Assembly: GCA_017455225.1 (NCBI GenBank)
Contig: JAFTBL010000087.1
Coordinates: forward strand, 1-6,034
DNA from: Oscillospiraceae bacterium
Lineage (GTDB): Bacteria > Bacillota_A > Clostridia > Oscillospirales > Oscillospiraceae
DNA length: 6,034 bases
Direction of reading: 5' to 3'
In this document: piece by piece, positions 5,062-6,034 of the stretch
Position numbering within the stretch: the first letter of the stretch is position 1
How the letters are laid out: each line of letters starts with the position of its first letter
Notes under the pieces: generated by a model
The model's database searches: none
What the model saw: only the letters and a program-made list of their open reading frames with translations
Told to the model about the DNA's origin: nothing
Program-made: the position numbers and the translations under genes

Positions 5062-5899
5062 TTACAGACCCATGGCGGCGGCGGAGCCCTCCAGCTTTTC
5101 GATCAGCGTTTTCGCCTTCTCCAGCTTTTCGCGCTCGGCGTTGACCACCGCCTCCGGCGCCCGGGACACGAAGGATTCGTTGGCCAGCTTGCCCTGCAGC
5201 CGCGCCAGATTCTCCCGTGCCTTCTCCAGCTCCTTGGCGATGCGCTCGCGCTCCTTGTCCAGATCCACCAGCTCCTTCAGCGGCATATACACGTTGGCGC
5301 CGTGAGTCACCACCGTGACCATACCGGAAAGATCCTCCGGCTCCTTTTGCGACACCGTCACCTCCGAGGCAAAGGCCATACGGGTGATGAAGTGGCGCCC
5401 CTCCTCATAGTGCTCAGGCCGGGCGGCGGCGATGATGACCTGCGCCTTCTTGCTGGGCGGCACGTTCATCTCGGCGCGGCGGGCGCGGACAGCGGAGATG
5501 GCGTCCTTCACCGCCTCCATGGCATCCTCGTCCTCCGGGAAGGACAGCTCCTCCCGGTATTCCGGCCAGCGGGCGCGGATCAGGAAATCACCCTCGTGGG
5601 GCAGCGCCTGCCAGATCTCCTCGGTGAGGAACGGCATGAAGGGATGCAGCAGCTCCAAAAGCCGCAGCAGCACGTAGCACAGCACGTTCTCCGCCGCAAG
5701 GCGCGCCTGCTCGTTCTCGCCGCTCAGGCGGGACTTGGTCAGCTCGATATACCAGTCGCAGTAGGTGTCCCAGATGAAATCGTAGATCTTGGCGCTGGCC
5801 ACGCCCAGCTCGAAGGCCTCCATGTTGTCGGTGACCTCGCGTATCAGCGTGTTCAGCTTGCTCAGCACCCACTTGTCTTCCCGCTCCAGCTTCTCCGGC
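5062..5899 (-). CDS. valS: Valyl-tRNA synthetase, C-terminal part (5' side broken by inversion junction)
   Basis: ValS charges tRNA-Val with valine in the cytoplasm. What is present in the correct orientation is the class I anticodon-binding domain, starting around [20 protein letters not shown] and continuing with [16 protein letters not shown] and [20 protein letters not shown]. It ends in the ValS C-terminal coiled-coil arm (about 5062-5275), rich in Lys, Glu and Leu (for example [20 protein letters not shown]), which contacts tRNA. The open frame continues to an ATG at 6000 and on to the window edge, but residues upstream of about 5900 are not ValS: they are the antisense of the KMSKS region, which lies on the plus strand. 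Roughly the last 280 of about 880 residues are intact. As drawn here the gene cannot make a normal enzyme. Confidence 0.92.
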
Positions 5900-6034
5900 A
5901 TGGAGCACATGAAGCGTGAGCCCTTCAGCACCGTGTTCATCCACGGTCTGGTGCGCGATGACAAGGGGCGGAAGATGTCCAAGTCCCTGGGCAACGGCAT
6001 CGACCCGCTGGAGATGGCGGAGAAATACGGCGCC
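5890..6034 (+). CDS. valS: Inverted fragment of valS containing the KMSKS catalytic motif
   Basis: On the plus strand 5891-6034 reads, without a break, [20 protein letters not shown], then [20 protein letters not shown] and EMAEKYGA. This is the ValS active-site segment with the KMSKS signature that helps ATP bind in amino acid activation. In an intact gene it lies roughly 50-60 codons upstream of the segment at 5062-5899, on the same strand. Here it faces the opposite way and runs out of the window. There is no start codon context of its own. The codons match ValS perfectly, with no stop, so the fragment has not decayed, which argues for an artefact or very recent event. Confidence 0.85.

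Noticed and set aside
5002..5919. 305-codon plus-strand open frame opposite valS.
   Set aside because: The antisense of the ValS coiled-coil and anticodon-binding regions; His-, Leu- and Gln-rich shadow translation.
5885..6034. Site-specific, phase-variable invertible element in valS.
   Set aside because: No recombinase gene and no inverted repeats beyond about 9 nt of microhomology are visible, and switching off an essential tRNA synthetase is implausible. A chimera or misassembly is simpler.

Overview
The window looks like a piece of a GC-rich, endospore-forming Clostridia chromosome. A gut Oscillospiraceae/Ruminococcaceae-type organism is my inference. The grounds are a complete spoIIAA-spoIIAB-spoIIAC operon, strong AGGAGG-type ribosome sites, Firmicute LexA boxes and consistently GC-rich codons. 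I see no mobile element, CRISPR array, tRNA or rRNA.

Left part (1-1137, minus strand): the first 379 residues of a PcrA/UvrD DNA helicase, whose 3' end is cut by the window edge. It is divergently transcribed from a plus-strand operon (1310-3594). The 172-bp intergenic region holds a promoter for each direction. The rightward promoter is a perfect TTGACA-N17-TATAAT with a perfect LexA operator (GAAC-N4-GTTC) inside its spacer, flanked about 28-29 bp away on each side by a further LexA-like box. The operon encodes a 39-residue single-pass membrane microprotein, a radical SAM protein of the 'putative DNA modification/repair' family (TIGR03916-like, with a helix-hairpin-helix) and its usual partner of the TIGR03915/DUF4130 family. 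This is a putative SOS-controlled DNA repair or modification system of unknown chemistry with an added small membrane protein, and is the most interesting part of the window.

Middle part (3482-4945, minus strand): spoIIAA (anti-anti-sigma), spoIIAB (anti-sigma kinase) and spoIIAC (sigma-F), the switch that starts forespore-specific transcription. The 3' end of spoIIAC overlaps the 3' end of the convergent DUF4130 gene by 113 bp. A perfect 16-bp inverted repeat lies in spoIIAC just beyond the DUF4130 stop codon.

Right part (4971-6034): a strong rho-independent terminator and the 3' part of valS (valyl-tRNA synthetase) on the minus strand. At about 5890-5900 the valS sequence switches strand: the KMSKS-containing segment, which should lie upstream on the minus strand, reads on the plus strand up to the window edge. 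This is an inversion junction inside an essential gene, most simply an amplification or assembly chimera, otherwise a real local rearrangement.
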